Assembly: GCA_964445115.1 (NCBI GenBank)
Contig: CAYUJU010000002.1
Span: 1 to 64,000, forward strand
DNA from: CAIJXJ01 sp964445115
GTDB lineage: Bacteria; Pseudomonadota; Gammaproteobacteria; Burkholderiales; Methylophilaceae
Length of the DNA stretch: 64,000 nt
Direction: 5' to 3'
Under the pieces are notes generated by a model, which was not told the origin of the DNA, searched no databases, and was given only the letters and a program-made list of their open reading frames with translations. The position numbers were made by a program, and so were the translations under genes. How positions within the stretch are numbered: position 1 is the first letter of the stretch; every line of letters starts with the position of its first letter. Shown here in pieces: positions 50,546 through 60,731 of the stretch.

Positions 50546-53500
50546 TCAATCTTCCTGTGCAGGACTGGTCGCATCGGTTTTGTGCGCACCCGCACCCTTT
50601 TTGGCCGACAGCACCAGCTTGCGCCAGATGCCACCGGCCACGTAGCAACCCCAGCCCCAGCGCAGCCAGCGCATGAGAGCAGACGCCAGCCACAGCGCCC
50701 ATGCCAGCATGAGGAAGCGGTACACCCACAGCGGCACCGAGACGACCCAGGCTTGCGGCAGCGTAGCCTCGGCGCGGTCCTGGAACCATTGAAGATGATG
50801 GGCGCTGGAGCCGTTGCCCTCGACCTGCATTTCGGGCAGGCCGAGCAGGCCGTGCTGGATGGCATAGAACAGTGACGACAGCGCGACCAGCGTCCACAGC
50901 GCGAGTACCAGCTGCAGGAAGTTGAAACCGTTGTTGCTCCAGCCAGCTGAATCCCGGCCGCGCCAGCCCAGTGCCAGCAGCCAGCCGGCGATGAGCAGCG
51001 CTACGGCGGGCGGCGTCTGCGTCAGGCCGAGGCCGAGCAGCAGCCATTCATGTGCCTTGAGCGGCGTCAGCGTCACCTTGCCCAAGCCCCAGGCCACCGC
51101 CACCAGCACGATCAGCACGCCCCAGAACAGCACCGCCGGGCCGAGGCGCGGGCCGCCCAGGAACAACACCCAGCGATCTTGCGGCGGCTCCAGCGTGACA
51201 CGGGCGTTGACGCTGGCGACGCCAGCATCCACGGCGGGCGTCACGGTGCGTAAGCCCATGCCATGGGGCTCGCGGAACGCCAGGGTGTAGGTCTGCGCAC
51301 CCGGCACCACCGGTAGCACGACCTTGGCGTTCTGGGCGCGGATCGGTTGCTCCTGCCCATCGATGCGGACGGACAGCAACTCGGCCTCCGCTGGCAGCCC
51401 CACCGCATGCTGCCCCCCCTGGCTGCTGCGCAGACGGAGTTCCAGCGTGGTTTCCGTATCCCGCACGCCAGGCCGCACGGTCAAGAGGCTGTGATCCACT
51501 GTCAGGGTCTGGCCGGCGACCGGCTCGGGACGATGGACCTTCATCGTCAGCTTTTCTCCCGGCCAGGGGCGGAAGGTGGGCAGGCGACGCCCTTCCGTCT
51601 GGTGAGCCACCGGCGGGATGCCGGCGAATTCGACATGCCAGATCGGGCTGGCGTCAATCTGCCAGGTTTCCGTCCACGCGGTCTGCGCGCCAGCCTCGAG
51701 ATGCAGGCTGTCAGCCTCCTTCAGGTCCGAAATCCAGTTGGCCTCCACCGCAGCAGGCGCCATGCTGAACTGGGCACGACCCTCCTTGCTGCGTACCCAC
51801 TCGCTCAACACGGACTCGCCCGGCAGCAAAGGCACGTCCAGCGCGATGGCCACGCCTGGGGGTGACAGGCGGGTGATGCGCGTCTCCACCTGCCACTTCA
51901 GACCGAGATGCAAGGTGCGTTCGATGCGGACGAAAGGCGGCAAGGCTTCAGGATGGAGCTTGGCCGGATCACTGGCCTTGGCGATGCGCTTGAGGCGCAG
52001 GCTATCGTCCGGCTGGCCATCCTCGTGGATACCGTCCAGTTCCCAGCCGCGCACGGAGGCCTCGACCCGATGGGGGCGCAATGCCAGCGGGATTTCGACG
52101 CCGTCCGTGCGCCCCGCCGCACCTTCAAGCAACACCTGATGGCTCCCCTTGGGCAAGCGCAGCCACAGTTGCTCGTCCCGATACTGCAATCCTGGCTGCA
52201 CCTCGCCGTCGACCACGACGCGCTTGGGCATCCAGTGCTTGCGGCTCCCCGGCAGGGGCACCGCCACATCGGCCAAAGTATGGATTTCCTGACGCACGCG
52301 GATCACGTCATCCTGCACCTCCAGCGTCAGGCGCGGACTGGAGGCACATTGCGGCAGGCAGGTAGCCGGCTCGGTCAGGCGCGCCCGCAATTCCTCCAAC
52401 ATTTCCGGCGAAGGCAGTTCAGCCCAGGCGCGATCGGCCGGCGCCAGCGCACCGGTGATCAGCATCGCCAACGCGACGCCCCCTGCCCTGGCAGAAAACT
52501 GCGGCCGACGCGGCACGGGCAGATCCAGCACGCGCCAGGCCAGCACCACCACCAGCGCCACGCGCACGAAGGCCAGCAGCAGGTTCATGGCGGGCGAAAG
52601 CAGCCACAGCGACATGGTCTGGTCGTGGCGTACCGGGCCGCTCCAGTTCAAAGCATAGCTATTCCATTGCCAATCGGGCAGACCCGGACCGGTCTGAATC
52701 CGGGCGTTAGGATCATGCTCCATCAGGTTGAGGGCTTGTTTTGATGGCGTGGCACGCTTCGGCGTGACGTTATCCCGTGAGGCAGCCATCGAAGATACCG
52801 TCTCGACACTGCTGACCATCGGCGGCTTCTCGGCGAGTTTATCCGCCTCGGCAGCCGGCGCTGCATCCTGCACGACTTCCCCAACCTCCATGGGCGCCGC
52901 AGCCGGGGCAGCGGCAGGTGCCATTTGCGCTTTGAAGCGCGCTGTACGGTCACCCGCCGTTGCCCAGGGTTTTTCCAGAGAAGGATAAATCCCGGTACGG
53001 ATCTGCTGAATGGCGAACGGCAACGCGATGAGGATCAATCCGACAAAGGCCAGCACCCGGTAGATTTTCACCGTGCGCAGCGCAGCCCCGCTCGGCAGGT
53101 AGCGCACCAGTGCGGCAGCGGCCAGCAGGTTGAGCCAGACCCACTGCGGCGCTTCCGGCTCGGGGTAGACCAGCGCCATGGTGAGTAGCGCCACGACACC
53201 CCAGCGATGCCCCCACAGCTTGCTGGCGGCAAACGCCACGACCAGCACCAGGAAGATATCCAGCAGGTTCCACGACTGCAGCCAGGTGCCAGGGGCCTGG
53301 TCGACCCCAGTGGCGGCGAACAGCTTCCAGCCTGGTGGCAGGCGTAATTCGCTGGAGGCACTCTGGTAGTCCTGCTGCCAGCCGACAGCGGCTACACGCA
53401 TGCCGTCACGCGGCAAACGGCTTTCGGCCACGATGTTGGCGCTGCCCTGCCGCAGTTCCACGCCGACCGACTGATCGGCGCCTTTGGTGATGAGCTGATC

Positions 53501-54676
53501 CTGCCCATCCACGGCGACCCGGCCCAACTGCGCCGGCGCGGCGATATCTAGTCTCCAGCTGCGGTGGATGGTGCCACTGATCTGGTCACGCACCGTATAG
53601 CCGCCGCCGTCGAAATCCAGCCAGAACGTGCGCTGCAGGCTGAGCTGGTCGGGCGCGGGCTCGAGGTCGCCGCGCTTTTTCTCGACCAGCTTCATGATGT
53701 CGCCCGGACGCAGCCGATAGGCCGGATATTGCTTCCATGCCTCGGGCAAGGTGGTTTGCTTCGGATCAAGCGCAGCAACGCCCTCGACGCTGACCAGACG
53801 GAGGTTGTTGTGGGCGTTGAACACCCAGACCTCCTCCGGGGCCAACGGCTGTTCGGCAGCGGGCAACGGCAGCGCGGGCAACGGGCCGTCATGGCGGGCC
53901 GTCAGCGTCACCTCCCAGGTACCGGGCCTGACCTGCAGCCGCAACTTGCCATCCGCTTCGAGTCGGGCCGGCAGGGGGCTCTGGAGTGCCAGCGGGGTGA
54001 AACCCGGCAGCAACACTGGGGGCAGCACCAGTTCGCGCCCCCTGCCCGAGACGGACAACTGCAACTGGGTCGTCACGATGGCGGGAATCTCATCGTCCAG
54101 CAGCCGGTGTACACGCAACTCCAGCGTATCCTCAGCGGCGGCATCGACCTGCCGACGTTGCAGCCAGACCTGGCCTTGCTCATCGATATAAGGCTCGGCC
54201 ACCGGCTGCCCCTTGAGCGTGAGGCTCACCAGACCGGTATCTTCGGCCAGTGGCAGGGCCTCGGGCATGCGGGTCCATGAAAAATCGCCGGTCAGTGCAT
54301 GGCTGCCAGCCTCAAGTCGCACGGCGGGACGGCCCTCACGCTCAACCACAGCCACGGGTTTGCCATCCGCGCGGACAGATTGCGGCCACAGCGCGCTGCT
54401 GCCAGGCAAGAGCACCCATCCGGCGCGCTGTACCTGCCAATGCTGGCTAAAACTGCCGCCCGCCTCGCCAATCTCCAGCACAAGCGGCGAAGCCCACGCG
54501 CAATGCCGCTCGGCAGCATCCGCATATAAGAAGGTACACCCGGCCGAGGTTTCGCCATGCAGCGCCCAGCCGATCCAGGGCCTGAGCGCCTCCGGCACGT
54601 CGTTCAGTTCCAGGGCCTGAGCGGGCGACGCCAGCCCCAACAGTCCGATGAACAGAAAAATGAAGGTGTTCCGCAT
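50546..54676 (-). CDS. Large membrane-anchored periplasmic protein, 1376 aa, unrecognised
   Basis: I do not recognise a characterised family. The protein has a signal peptide (residues 1-22, ending PAQA) and a long beta-rich region to about 470. Three or four membrane helices follow at about 475-570, then a linker with PMEVGEVVQDAAPAAEADK, a membrane helix near 695 and another near 730. A second beta-rich region runs to about 1165, with four or more helices at the C-terminus. Two cysteines in ATCLPQCASS near 770 may form a disulfide. Repeated domain structure in the two periplasmic halves suggests an envelope scaffold or processing role. The ATG at 54676 follows GGAGAAAAAC. It is divergent from aceE. 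Confidence 0.75.
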   Translation of the reverse strand: MRNTFIFLFIGLLGLASPAQALELNDVPEALRPWIGWALHGETSAGCTFLYADAAERHCAWASPLVLEIGEAGGSFSQHWQVQRAGWVLLPGSSALWPQSVRADGKPVAVVEREGRPAVRLEAGSHALTGDFSWTRMPEALPLAEDTGLVSLTLKGQPVAEPYIDEQGQVWLQRRQVDAAAEDTLELRVHRLLDDEIPAIVTTQLQLSVSGRGRELVLPPVLLPGFTPLALQSPLPARLEADGKLRLQVRPGTWEVTLTARHDGPLPALPLPAAEQPLAPEEVWVFNAHNNLRLVSVEGVAALDPKQTTLPEAWKQYPAYRLRPGDIMKLVEKKRGDLEPAPDQLSLQRTFWLDFDGGGYTVRDQISGTIHRSWRLDIAAPAQLGRVAVDGQDQLITKGADQSVGVELRQGSANIVAESRLPRDGMRVAAVGWQQDYQSASSELRLPPGWKLFAATGVDQAPGTWLQSWNLLDIFLVLVVAFAASKLWGHRWGVVALLTMALVYPEPEAPQWVWLNLLAAAALVRYLPSGAALRTVKIYRVLAFVGLILIALPFAIQQIRTGIYPSLEKPWATAGDRTARFKAQMAPAAAPAAAPMEVGEVVQDAAPAAEADKLAEKPPMVSSVETVSSMAASRDNVTPKRATPSKQALNLMEHDPNARIQTGPGLPDWQWNSYALNWSGPVRHDQTMSLWLLSPAMNLLLAFVRVALVVVLAWRVLDLPVPRRPQFSARAGGVALAMLITGALAPADRAWAELPSPEMLEELRARLTEPATCLPQCASSPRLTLEVQDDVIRVRQEIHTLADVAVPLPGSRKHWMPKRVVVDGEVQPGLQYRDEQLWLRLPKGSHQVLLEGAAGRTDGVEIPLALRPHRVEASVRGWELDGIHEDGQPDDSLRLKRIAKASDPAKLHPEALPPFVRIERTLHLGLKWQVETRITRLSPPGVAIALDVPLLPGESVLSEWVRSKEGRAQFSMAPAAVEANWISDLKEADSLHLEAGAQTAWTETWQIDASPIWHVEFAGIPPVAHQTEGRRLPTFRPWPGEKLTMKVHRPEPVAGQTLTVDHSLLTVRPGVRDTETTLELRLRSSQGGQHAVGLPAEAELLSVRIDGQEQPIRAQNAKVVLPVVPGAQTYTLAFREPHGMGLRTVTPAVDAGVASVNARVTLEPPQDRWVLFLGGPRLGPAVLFWGVLIVLVAVAWGLGKVTLTPLKAHEWLLLGLGLTQTPPAVALLIAGWLLALGWRGRDSAGWSNNGFNFLQLVLALWTLVALSSLFYAIQHGLLGLPEMQVEGNGSSAHHLQWFQDRAEATLPQAWVVSVPLWVYRFLMLAWALWLASALMRWLRWGWGCYVAGGIWRKLVLSAKKGAGAHKTDATSPAQED

Positions 54677-54907
54677 GTTTTTCTCCATGGCCGACTATCC
54701 ACAAAAACCCAGCAACGACGCACCTTTTCGGCCGATCCCCCTTGATGGCGGAAGGCTTTCAAACTTGACCTCCCCCCCCAAAATGGCGAAACTAGCGCCT
54801 TCGTGCGTGGCTCAGGCCCGCGACTTACTGAACGACTCGTCAAATTATACCCATAACCGCCGCAAAGGCGACGACGACCGACAGAAGCTACTCTCAGGAG
54901 ATCTTGA

Positions 54908-57565
54908 ATGGCATCATCCATCCCCGATATCGACCCGCAGGAAACCCAGGAATGGCTCGCCGCCATTGATGCGGTGATCGAGCAGGAAGGCACCGAACGC
55001 GCGCACTTCCTGTTGGAATCGCTGATCGACAAATCCCGCCGCTCCGGCGCCAACCTGCCGTTCAACGCAACAACGGCTTACCTGAACACCATCCCGACAC
55101 ACCAGCAAGCCAAGCTGCCGGGCGACCCGCACATGGAGCGCCGTATCCGCGCGCTGATCCGCTGGAACGCCATCGTCACTGTGATGCGTGCCAACGAAAA
55201 ATCACCGGGCGTGGGCGGCCACATCGCCAGCTTCCAGTCCGCTGCCACGCTGTATGACGTGGGCTTCAACCATTTCTTCCGCTCGGCCGACCACCCTTCC
55301 GGTGGTGACCTGGTACTGTTCCAGGGTCACTCCTCCCCCGGCATCTACGCCCGCGCCTTCATCGAGGGCCGCATCAGCGAAGAGCAGATGGAAAACTTCC
55401 GCCAGGAAACCGGCGGCAACGGCTTGTCCTCTTACCCGCACCCGTGGCTGATGCCGGATTTCTGGCAATTCCCCACCGTGTCGATGGGCCTCGGCCCGCT
55501 GCAGGGCATCTACACTGCTCGCTTCCTCAAGTACCTGCACGACCGTGGCATCGCCGACACCTCGCAGCGCAAGGTGTGGGTGTTCTGCGGCGACGGCGAA
55601 ATGGACGAGCCGGAATCGCTGGGCGCGATCTCCCTGGCAGCCCGCGAAAAGCTGGACAACCTGATTTTCGTGATTAACTGTAATTTACAGAGACTCGATG
55701 GCCCGGTGCGCGGTAATGGCAAGATCATCCAGGAACTGGAAGCTGACTTCCGCGGTTCCGGCTGGAACGTACTCAAGGTCATCTGGGGGTCCTACTGGGA
55801 TCCGCTGCTGGCGATGGACACCAAGGACCTGCTCAAGAAGCGCATGGAAGAAGCCGTGGACGGCGAATACCAGAACTTCAAGGCCAAGGGCGGCGCGTAT
55901 ACCCGCGAGCATTTCTTCGGCAAGTATCCGGAGCTAAAGGAAATGGTTGCCGCGATGTCCGACGAGGATATCTGGCGCCTGAACCGCGGCGGCCACGACC
56001 CGCACAAGGTGTTTGCCGCCTATGACGCCGCCACCAAGCACGTCGGCCAGCCGACCGTGATCCTGGCCAAGACCGTCAAGGGCTACGGCATGGGGGCTTC
56101 CGGCGAAGCGCAGAACCCGACCCACCAGGCCAAGGCGCTGGACATGGCGTCGCTGAAGGCGTTCCGCGACCGTTTCGACCTGCCGTTCTCCGATGCCGAT
56201 CTGGAAACGCTGCCGTTCTACCGTCCGGCGGAAGACAGCCCGGAAATGCAATACCTGCGCGAGCGCCGCGCCGCGTTGGGCGGGTACGTGCCGTCCCGCC
56301 GCCGCAAGGGCAACGCACTGTCGACCCCGGATCTGTCAGCGTTCGACAACATGCTCACTGCCACCGGCGACCGCGAAATCTCCACCACCATGGCCTTCGT
56401 GCGCATCCTGTCCACGCTGGTCAAGGACAAGGAAATTGGCAAGTACGTGGTGCCCATCGTCCCGGACGAGGCCCGCACCTTCGGTATGGAAGGCATGTTC
56501 CGCCAACTGGGCATCTACGCCTCCGCCGGCCAGTTGTACGAACCGGTCGACTCCGACCAGGTGATGTTCTACAAGGAATCCAAGAGCGGACAAATTTTGG
56601 AGGAAGGCATCAACGAAGCCGGTGCGTTCTCGTCCTGGCTCGCAGCCGCGACCTCTTACAGCGTCACTGGCGTGCAGATGATCCCGTTCTACATCTACTA
56701 CTCGATGTTCGGTTTCCAGCGTATCGGCGACCTGGCCTGGGCCGCTGGCGACAGTCGTGCACGTGGCTTCCTTCTGGGCGCGACCGCCGGTCGCACTACG
56801 CTCAATGGTGAAGGCCTGCAGCACGAAGACGGCCACAGCCACCTGATGGCGGCGATGATCCCGAACTGCGTTGCTTACGATCCGACCTTCGCCTACGAAC
56901 TGGCCGTGATCATCCAGGATGGCCTGCGCCGCATGGTGCAGAATCAGGAAGACGTGTTCTACTACCTGACCCTGATGAACGAGAACTACAGCCATCCGGA
57001 AATGCCGAAGGGCGCCGAGGAAGGCATTCTCAAGGGCCTGTATTCCTTCAGCAAATCCAAGAGCAAGGGCCCCAAGGTGCAGCTCATGGGTTCTGGCGTG
57101 ATCCTGCGCGAAGTCATCGCGGCGGCCGAACTGCTGGAAAAGGACTGGGGCGTTTCCGCCGACGTATGGAGCGCACCGAGCTTCAACGAACTGCGCCGCG
57201 AAGGCCTGGATATCCATCGCTGGAACCTGCTGCATCCGGAAGAAAAGCAGAAGGAAAGCTATGTCGAGAAGTGCCTGAAGAAGGCGGAAGGCCCGGTGAT
57301 TGCCTCCACCGACTACATGAAGGAATTTGCCGACCAGATCCGCGCCTTCGTACCGCAACGTTACGTTGTGCTGGGCACCGATGGTTTCGGCCGTTCGGAT
57401 TCCCGCGAGGCCTTGCGCCGCCATTTCGAAGTCGATCGCCACTACATCGTGCTGGCCGCGCTGAAAGCGTTGTCTGATGAAGGCAAGCTGCCGGCCGCCA
57501 AGGCCACTGAGGCCATCAAGAAGTACGGCATCGACATCAACAAACCCAACCCCTTGCTGGCTTAA
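54908..57565 (+). CDS. aceE: Pyruvate dehydrogenase E1 component (homodimeric)
   Basis: This 885-aa thiamine-diphosphate enzyme decarboxylates pyruvate and transfers the acetyl group to lipoyl E2. The ThDP motif runs from GDGEMDEPES near residue 228 to the NCN near 257. The N-terminus with DIDPQETQEWLAAIDAVI and the active-site GHSSPGIYARAF near residue 140 match the alpha2-type AceE. The start has CAGGAG 8 bases upstream. It is followed after 15 bases by aceF, forming the PDH operon. The 231-base upstream gap holds no promoter I would call with confidence. Confidence 0.98.
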   Translation: MASSIPDIDPQETQEWLAAIDAVIEQEGTERAHFLLESLIDKSRRSGANLPFNATTAYLNTIPTHQQAKLPGDPHMERRIRALIRWNAIVTVMRANEKSPGVGGHIASFQSAATLYDVGFNHFFRSADHPSGGDLVLFQGHSSPGIYARAFIEGRISEEQMENFRQETGGNGLSSYPHPWLMPDFWQFPTVSMGLGPLQGIYTARFLKYLHDRGIADTSQRKVWVFCGDGEMDEPESLGAISLAAREKLDNLIFVINCNLQRLDGPVRGNGKIIQELEADFRGSGWNVLKVIWGSYWDPLLAMDTKDLLKKRMEEAVDGEYQNFKAKGGAYTREHFFGKYPELKEMVAAMSDEDIWRLNRGGHDPHKVFAAYDAATKHVGQPTVILAKTVKGYGMGASGEAQNPTHQAKALDMASLKAFRDRFDLPFSDADLETLPFYRPAEDSPEMQYLRERRAALGGYVPSRRRKGNALSTPDLSAFDNMLTATGDREISTTMAFVRILSTLVKDKEIGKYVVPIVPDEARTFGMEGMFRQLGIYASAGQLYEPVDSDQVMFYKESKSGQILEEGINEAGAFSSWLAAATSYSVTGVQMIPFYIYYSMFGFQRIGDLAWAAGDSRARGFLLGATAGRTTLNGEGLQHEDGHSHLMAAMIPNCVAYDPTFAYELAVIIQDGLRRMVQNQEDVFYYLTLMNENYSHPEMPKGAEEGILKGLYSFSKSKSKGPKVQLMGSGVILREVIAAAELLEKDWGVSADVWSAPSFNELRREGLDIHRWNLLHPEEKQKESYVEKCLKKAEGPVIASTDYMKEFADQIRAFVPQRYVVLGTDGFGRSDSREALRRHFEVDRHYIVLAALKALSDEGKLPAAKATEAIKKYGIDINKPNPLLA

Positions 57566-57580
57566 GAAGGAGCACAGGAA

Positions 57581-58912
57581 ATGGCAATCAAGGAAGTGCT
57601 CGTTCCCGACATCGGCAATTTCGATTCCGTCGATGTCATCGAAGTCCACGTCAAGGCGGGCGACACCGTCAACCAAGACGACTCGCTGATCACCCTGGAG
57701 TCCGACAAGGCCTCCATGGATATCCCGTCGCCCTTCTCCGGCACGGTCAAGGAAGTGAAGATCAAGGTCGGCGACAAAGCCGCCCAAGGCACGCTGATCG
57801 CACTGGTGGAAGCCAGCGAAGGTGCTGCAGAGCCTGCCAAGCCGGCCCCGGCGGCAGCTGCACCGGTCGTCACCTCGGTCGCCGCCGCAGAGGTTCCGGC
57901 ACCATCCAAACCGGTGCCGGAAGTCCCCAAGCCCATCCAGCCTGTGGCCACCCCGAATCCGGTGGCGGCCAGCGCTGCATTTGCGCCGGGCAAAAATCCG
58001 CACGCCAGCCCCTCTGTCAGAAAATTCGCCCGCGAACTGGGCGCCGATCTGACCCGCGTCACCGGTTCCGGCCCCAAGGGCCGCATCACCAAGGAAGACG
58101 TGCAGGCCTGGGTGAAGGGCGAACTGACCAAGCCGCGTGCCGAAGGCATGGCCACTGGCGGGGCCGGCCTGAACGTGCTGGCCATGCCCAGCATCGACTT
58201 CAGCCAGTTCGGCGCGACCGAAACCCAACCGCTGTCCCGCATCAAGAAGCTCTCCGGCGCCAACCTGCACCGCAACTGGGTCACTGCACCGCACGTCACG
58301 CAGTTCGACAATGCGGACATCACCGACCTGGAAGACTTCCGCAAGTCCATGCAGGACGAAGCAGCCAAGCGCGGCGTCAAGCTGACCATGCTGGCATTCC
58401 TGATGAAGGCCGTGGTCAACGCCCTGCGTGCCTACCCCAACTTCAACGCCTCGCTGTCACCGGCGGGCGATGAGCTGATCCTCAAGCAGTACTACCACGT
58501 CGGCTTCGCCTGCGACACGCCGGATGGCCTGGTCGTGCCGGTCATCCGCGACGTCAACCAGAAGGACGTATTGGACATCGCCCGCGAACTGGGCGAACTG
58601 TCTGCCAAGGCGCGCGAACGCAAGCTGAAAGTGGAAGAAATGCAGGGCGGCTGCTTCACTATTTCCAGCCTGGGTGGCATCGGCGGCACAGCCTTCACCC
58701 CCATCATCAACTGCCCGGAAGTCGCCATCCTCGGCGTATCCCGCTCCAGCATCGAGCCAGTGTGGGACGCCAAGAGCAAGACTTTCGAACCGCGCCTGAT
58801 GCTGCCGCTGTCACTGTCCTACGACCACCGCGTGATCGACGGTGCAGACGGTGCCCGCTTCACCAGCCACCTGCGCATGATGTTGTCCGACGTCCGTCGC
58901 CTGCTGCTGTAA
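57581..58912 (+). CDS. aceF: Pyruvate dehydrogenase E2, dihydrolipoyl acetyltransferase
   Basis: The 443-aa product has one lipoyl domain with the lipoylated Lys43 in ESDKASMD. An Ala/Pro-rich linker follows (about 80-138), then the E1/E3-binding domain ASPSVRKFARELGADL at about 141-178 and the acetyltransferase domain ending in SYDHRVIDGADG near residue 413 (catalytic His and Asp). It forms the core of the complex and makes acetyl-CoA. E. coli AceF has three lipoyl domains; the single one here is balanced by a lipoyl domain on E3. Confidence 0.97.
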   Translation: MAIKEVLVPDIGNFDSVDVIEVHVKAGDTVNQDDSLITLESDKASMDIPSPFSGTVKEVKIKVGDKAAQGTLIALVEASEGAAEPAKPAPAAAAPVVTSVAAAEVPAPSKPVPEVPKPIQPVATPNPVAASAAFAPGKNPHASPSVRKFARELGADLTRVTGSGPKGRITKEDVQAWVKGELTKPRAEGMATGGAGLNVLAMPSIDFSQFGATETQPLSRIKKLSGANLHRNWVTAPHVTQFDNADITDLEDFRKSMQDEAAKRGVKLTMLAFLMKAVVNALRAYPNFNASLSPAGDELILKQYYHVGFACDTPDGLVVPVIRDVNQKDVLDIARELGELSAKARERKLKVEEMQGGCFTISSLGGIGGTAFTPIINCPEVAILGVSRSSIEPVWDAKSKTFEPRLMLPLSLSYDHRVIDGADGARFTSHLRMMLSDVRRLLL

Positions 58913-58924
58913 CTGGAAATCGCC

Positions 58925-60715
58925 ATGAGCCAAACCATTGAAATCGTAGTGCCGGACATCGGCAATTTCGACAGCGTCGACGTCATCGAAGTCCACGTGA
59001 AGCCCGGCGACAGCATCAACGTCGACGATTCGCTGATCACGCTGGAATCCGACAAGGCATCGATGGATATTCCGTCGACCCACGCCGGCGTCGTCAAGGC
59101 CGTCGCCATCAAGGTCGGCGACAAGGTCGCCAAGGGTTCCGCCATCCTGACGCTGGAAGCCTCCGCTGGCGAAGCCGCTCCCGTGGCCAAGGCCGAAGCA
59201 CCAACAGCAGCGCCGGCACCCGTTGCTGCTGCGCCTGTTGCCGCACCGACACCGGCCCCGGCCGCGGCAGGTCCGTCTGATTTGCATGCCGAAGTGCTCG
59301 TGCTTGGTGCCGGTCCTGGTGGATATACGGCCGCATTCCGCGCCGCCGACCTGGGCAAGAAGGTCGTGCTGGTCGAGCGTTACCCCAGCCTGGGGGGCGT
59401 GTGCCTGAACGTGGGCTGCATCCCGTCCAAAGCGCTGCTGCACGCAGCCAAAGTCATTACCGAAGCCGAGGAAATGGCCGAACACGGCGTATCGTTCAGC
59501 AAGCCGACCATCGACATCGAGAAGCTGCGCAACTGGAAGGCAAACGACGTCGTCGGCAAACTGACCGGCGGCCTCTCCGGCCTGGCCAAGCAGCGTAATG
59601 TCACCGTGGTCAATGGCCGCGGCGAGTTCACCAATCCGAACCAGCTTGCCGTCACCGGCAGCGACGGCAAGGTGACGACGATTTCCTTCGACTACGCCAT
59701 CATCGCGGCCGGCTCCCAAGCCACCAAGATGCCGGGGCTGGCGCCGGAACACCAGAACGACAGCCGCATCATGGACTCCACCGGCGCCCTGGCGCTGGAA
59801 GACATCCCGAAGCGCATGCTGGTCGTCGGCGGCGGCATCATCGGTCTGGAAATGGGCACGGTGTATGACGCGTTCGGCAGCAAGGTCTCCGTGGTGGAAC
59901 TGGCCGACGGTCTGATCCCCGGCTGCGACCGCGACCTGGTCAAGCCGCTGCACAAGCGCATGGAAAAACGCTTCGAGAAGATCATGCTGAAGACCAAGGT
60001 CGCCAAGCTGGAACCCAAGAAAGATGGCATCCATGTCACCTTCGACGGCGAACAGGCCCCAGAAGCAGGATCAGCCCCGCAAGTGTATGACCGCGTGCTG
60101 GTCGCCATTGGCCGCCGTCCCAACGGCAAGAACATCGGTGCCGACAAGGCCGGCGTGTTCGTCAACGACTACGGTTTCATCCCGGTCGACAAGCAGCAGC
60201 GCACCAACGTACCGCACATTTTTGCGATTGGCGACATCGTCGGCCAGCCCATGCTCGCCCACAAGGCCGTGCATGAAGGCAAGGTCGCCGCAGAAGTCAT
60301 TGACGGCCACAAGGTCGAATTCCAGGCACTGGCGATCCCGTCCGTCGCTTATACCGACCCCGAAGTGGCTTGGGCCGGCATCAGCGAGACCGATGCCAAG
60401 GCCAAGGGCATCGAGATCGAGAAAGCCTCCTTCCCGTGGGTGGCCAGCGGTCGCGCGCTGTCGATTGGAAGAACCGAAGGCAGCACCAAGCTGATCATGG
60501 AAAAGGGCACGCGTCGCATCATCGGCGCCGGCATCGTCGGCCCCAACGCAGGTGAACTGCTGGCCGAAGCCGTGCTGGCGATCGAGATGGGCGCGGACGC
60601 CGAGGATATCGGCCTCACCATCCACGCGCATCCGACGCTGTCGGAAACCGTGTGCTTCGCAGCGGAGATGGCGGAAGGCACGATTACCGACCTGATGCCG
60701 CCGAAGAAACGGTGA
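58925..60715 (+). CDS. lpdA: Dihydrolipoyl dehydrogenase E3 with N-terminal lipoyl domain
   Basis: This 596-aa protein has an N-terminal lipoyl domain (Lys44 in ESDKASMD) and an Ala/Pro linker, then E3 proper. The FAD motif is LGAGPGGYTAA near 125, the redox disulfide is CLNVGC with Cys160 and Cys165, the NAD motif is VVGGGIIGLEMG near 300, and the catalytic HAHPTLSE lies near the C-terminus. Such lipoyl-E3 fusions are known in betaproteobacteria. The lipoyl regions of aceF and lpdA are very similar even at DNA level. It follows aceF by 12 bases. Confidence 0.98.
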   Translation: MSQTIEIVVPDIGNFDSVDVIEVHVKPGDSINVDDSLITLESDKASMDIPSTHAGVVKAVAIKVGDKVAKGSAILTLEASAGEAAPVAKAEAPTAAPAPVAAAPVAAPTPAPAAAGPSDLHAEVLVLGAGPGGYTAAFRAADLGKKVVLVERYPSLGGVCLNVGCIPSKALLHAAKVITEAEEMAEHGVSFSKPTIDIEKLRNWKANDVVGKLTGGLSGLAKQRNVTVVNGRGEFTNPNQLAVTGSDGKVTTISFDYAIIAAGSQATKMPGLAPEHQNDSRIMDSTGALALEDIPKRMLVVGGGIIGLEMGTVYDAFGSKVSVVELADGLIPGCDRDLVKPLHKRMEKRFEKIMLKTKVAKLEPKKDGIHVTFDGEQAPEAGSAPQVYDRVLVAIGRRPNGKNIGADKAGVFVNDYGFIPVDKQQRTNVPHIFAIGDIVGQPMLAHKAVHEGKVAAEVIDGHKVEFQALAIPSVAYTDPEVAWAGISETDAKAKGIEIEKASFPWVASGRALSIGRTEGSTKLIMEKGTRRIIGAGIVGPNAGELLAEAVLAIEMGADAEDIGLTIHAHPTLSETVCFAAEMAEGTITDLMPPKKR

Positions 60716-60731
60716 GTTTCCGGTAATCTAA

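Noticed and set aside
56336..58294. 652-codon minus-strand open frame opposite aceE and aceF
   Set aside because: It spans two real genes in antisense and has typical shadow composition.
58811..60034. 407-codon minus-strand open frame opposite lpdA
   Set aside because: Antisense shadow of lpdA.
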